From CAVTYH01 sp963773875 (GTDB lineage Bacteria > Planctomycetota > Planctomycetia > Pirellulales > JADZDJ01), in assembly GCA_963773875.1 (NCBI GenBank), contig CAVZCV010000013.1, forward strand, positions 1 through 64,000: 64,000 nt of DNA. Direction: 5' to 3'. Positions 63,744 through 64,000 of the stretch are shown in pieces (position 1 is the stretch's first letter; every line of letters begins with the position of its first letter). Both the position numbers and the translations under genes were made by a program. The notes under the pieces were generated by a model that ran no database searches, was not told where the DNA came from, and saw nothing but the letters and a program-made list of their open reading frames with translations.

Positions 63744-64000
63744 GTGAAATCTCACCGCCATATTTTGTTCTCTGCCGCTTTTGCCGCAATGTTTTGCGCA
63801 AGCTGCGTCGCAGGCAGCGGTCGTATGTTGCCGGCCATCTGATCATCTGTGCAGTAAAATGCACGAACAACTCGTGCAGAACGTTTGCCACTCGCAAAGC
63901 GCTACGACTCAGCAAAGTGCTGCAACTCAATTGCAAACCCCACAGTTCGTGCCGCCGGAGCCGGCGCCCGCCCCAGTAATCCAGGTTGCTGCGGTTCAAT
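63744..64000 (+). CDS. exported Gln/Pro-rich protein, 3' truncated by window edge (frameshifted)
   Basis: GGAGAGG precedes GTG 63744. A signal peptide (HILFSAAFAAMFCASCVAGS) leads to an early stop at 63840; one frame over the sequence continues KMHEQLVQNVCHSQSATTQQ, then LQTPQFVPPEPAPAPVIQVA and off the window. The Cys at the signal end (FCASC) could be a lipoprotein box. A low-complexity Pro/Gln linker suggests a surface or periplasmic protein. Partial, so no family call. Confidence 0.5.

Noticed and set aside
1..64000. Search for CRISPR arrays, IS elements, integrases, toxin-antitoxin pairs and phage structural genes
   Set aside because: No direct-repeat arrays with spacers, no transposase or integrase motifs, and the XRE pair at 44.6-45.1 kb has no recognisable toxin.

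Overview
The window looks like chromosomal DNA of a planctomycete (Pirellulales-like). The evidence is the secreted proteins ending in PEP-CTERM sorting signals, dockerin-like Ca-binding repeats, short proteins opening with the planctomycete 'RFSLRTL' or 'RFTIRDLLWL' membrane segment, an RTX-type surface protein with an 'FEQLGERTVLS' motif, a Tat-exported GH127, PQQ-propeller proteins and Cys-rich exported peptides. Genes are mostly in short runs of a few same-strand genes. I saw no rRNA, tRNA, CRISPR array, transposase or prophage structural genes.

Layout. 0-11 kb holds exported or surface proteins: a PEP-CTERM metalloprotease, an 841-aa PEP-CTERM repeat protein, a 950-aa Ca-binding repeat protein and another PEP-CTERM protein, plus gene relics. 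11-15 kb carries an FHA-GAF-adenylate cyclase, a sigma-region-4-like protein, a Cys-rich exported protein and small conserved proteins. 15-25 kb has a DUF4139 protein, an RNB exoribonuclease, a minus-strand run with a release-factor-like (eRF1-like) protein, membrane and conserved hypothetical proteins, and two Cys-rich exported proteins. 25-32 kb has an SDR, a MarR regulator upstream of a 4Fe-4S/SCP2 fusion, DoxX, and a RecD2 / GIY-YIG / tyrosine-phosphatase-like run.

32-43.5 kb is a carbohydrate island: GH27 alpha-galactosidase, exported cupin, two tandem clan GH-A hydrolases, an esterase, Tat-exported GH127 beta-L-arabinofuranosidase and GH51 alpha-L-arabinofuranosidase. GH127, GH51 and GH27 together suggest breakdown of arabinose- and galactose-containing plant or algal polysaccharides outside the cytoplasm. 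45-51 kb holds a four-gene ABC-2 exporter operon, an Uup-type ABC-F protein and YbjQ. 52-58 kb holds a PQQ-propeller protein, a small Zn-ribbon, DinB, a 693-aa exported protein, an exported SAM methyltransferase and GNAT. 59-64 kb holds a multi-HTH protein, two exported proteins with broken frames, a repeat-rich non-coding stretch, an RMF-like small protein and an exported protein running off the edge.

About 18 genes are interrupted by single-base frame changes while the protein sequence on both sides stays well conserved. At least three changes lie in homopolymer runs. This pattern fits uncorrected indels in a long-read assembly better than gene decay, so I annotate these genes at full extent and give the break positions. 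True relics (S1/P1 nuclease, band-7 protein, LRR, PEP-CTERM tail) are listed separately as pseudogenes.
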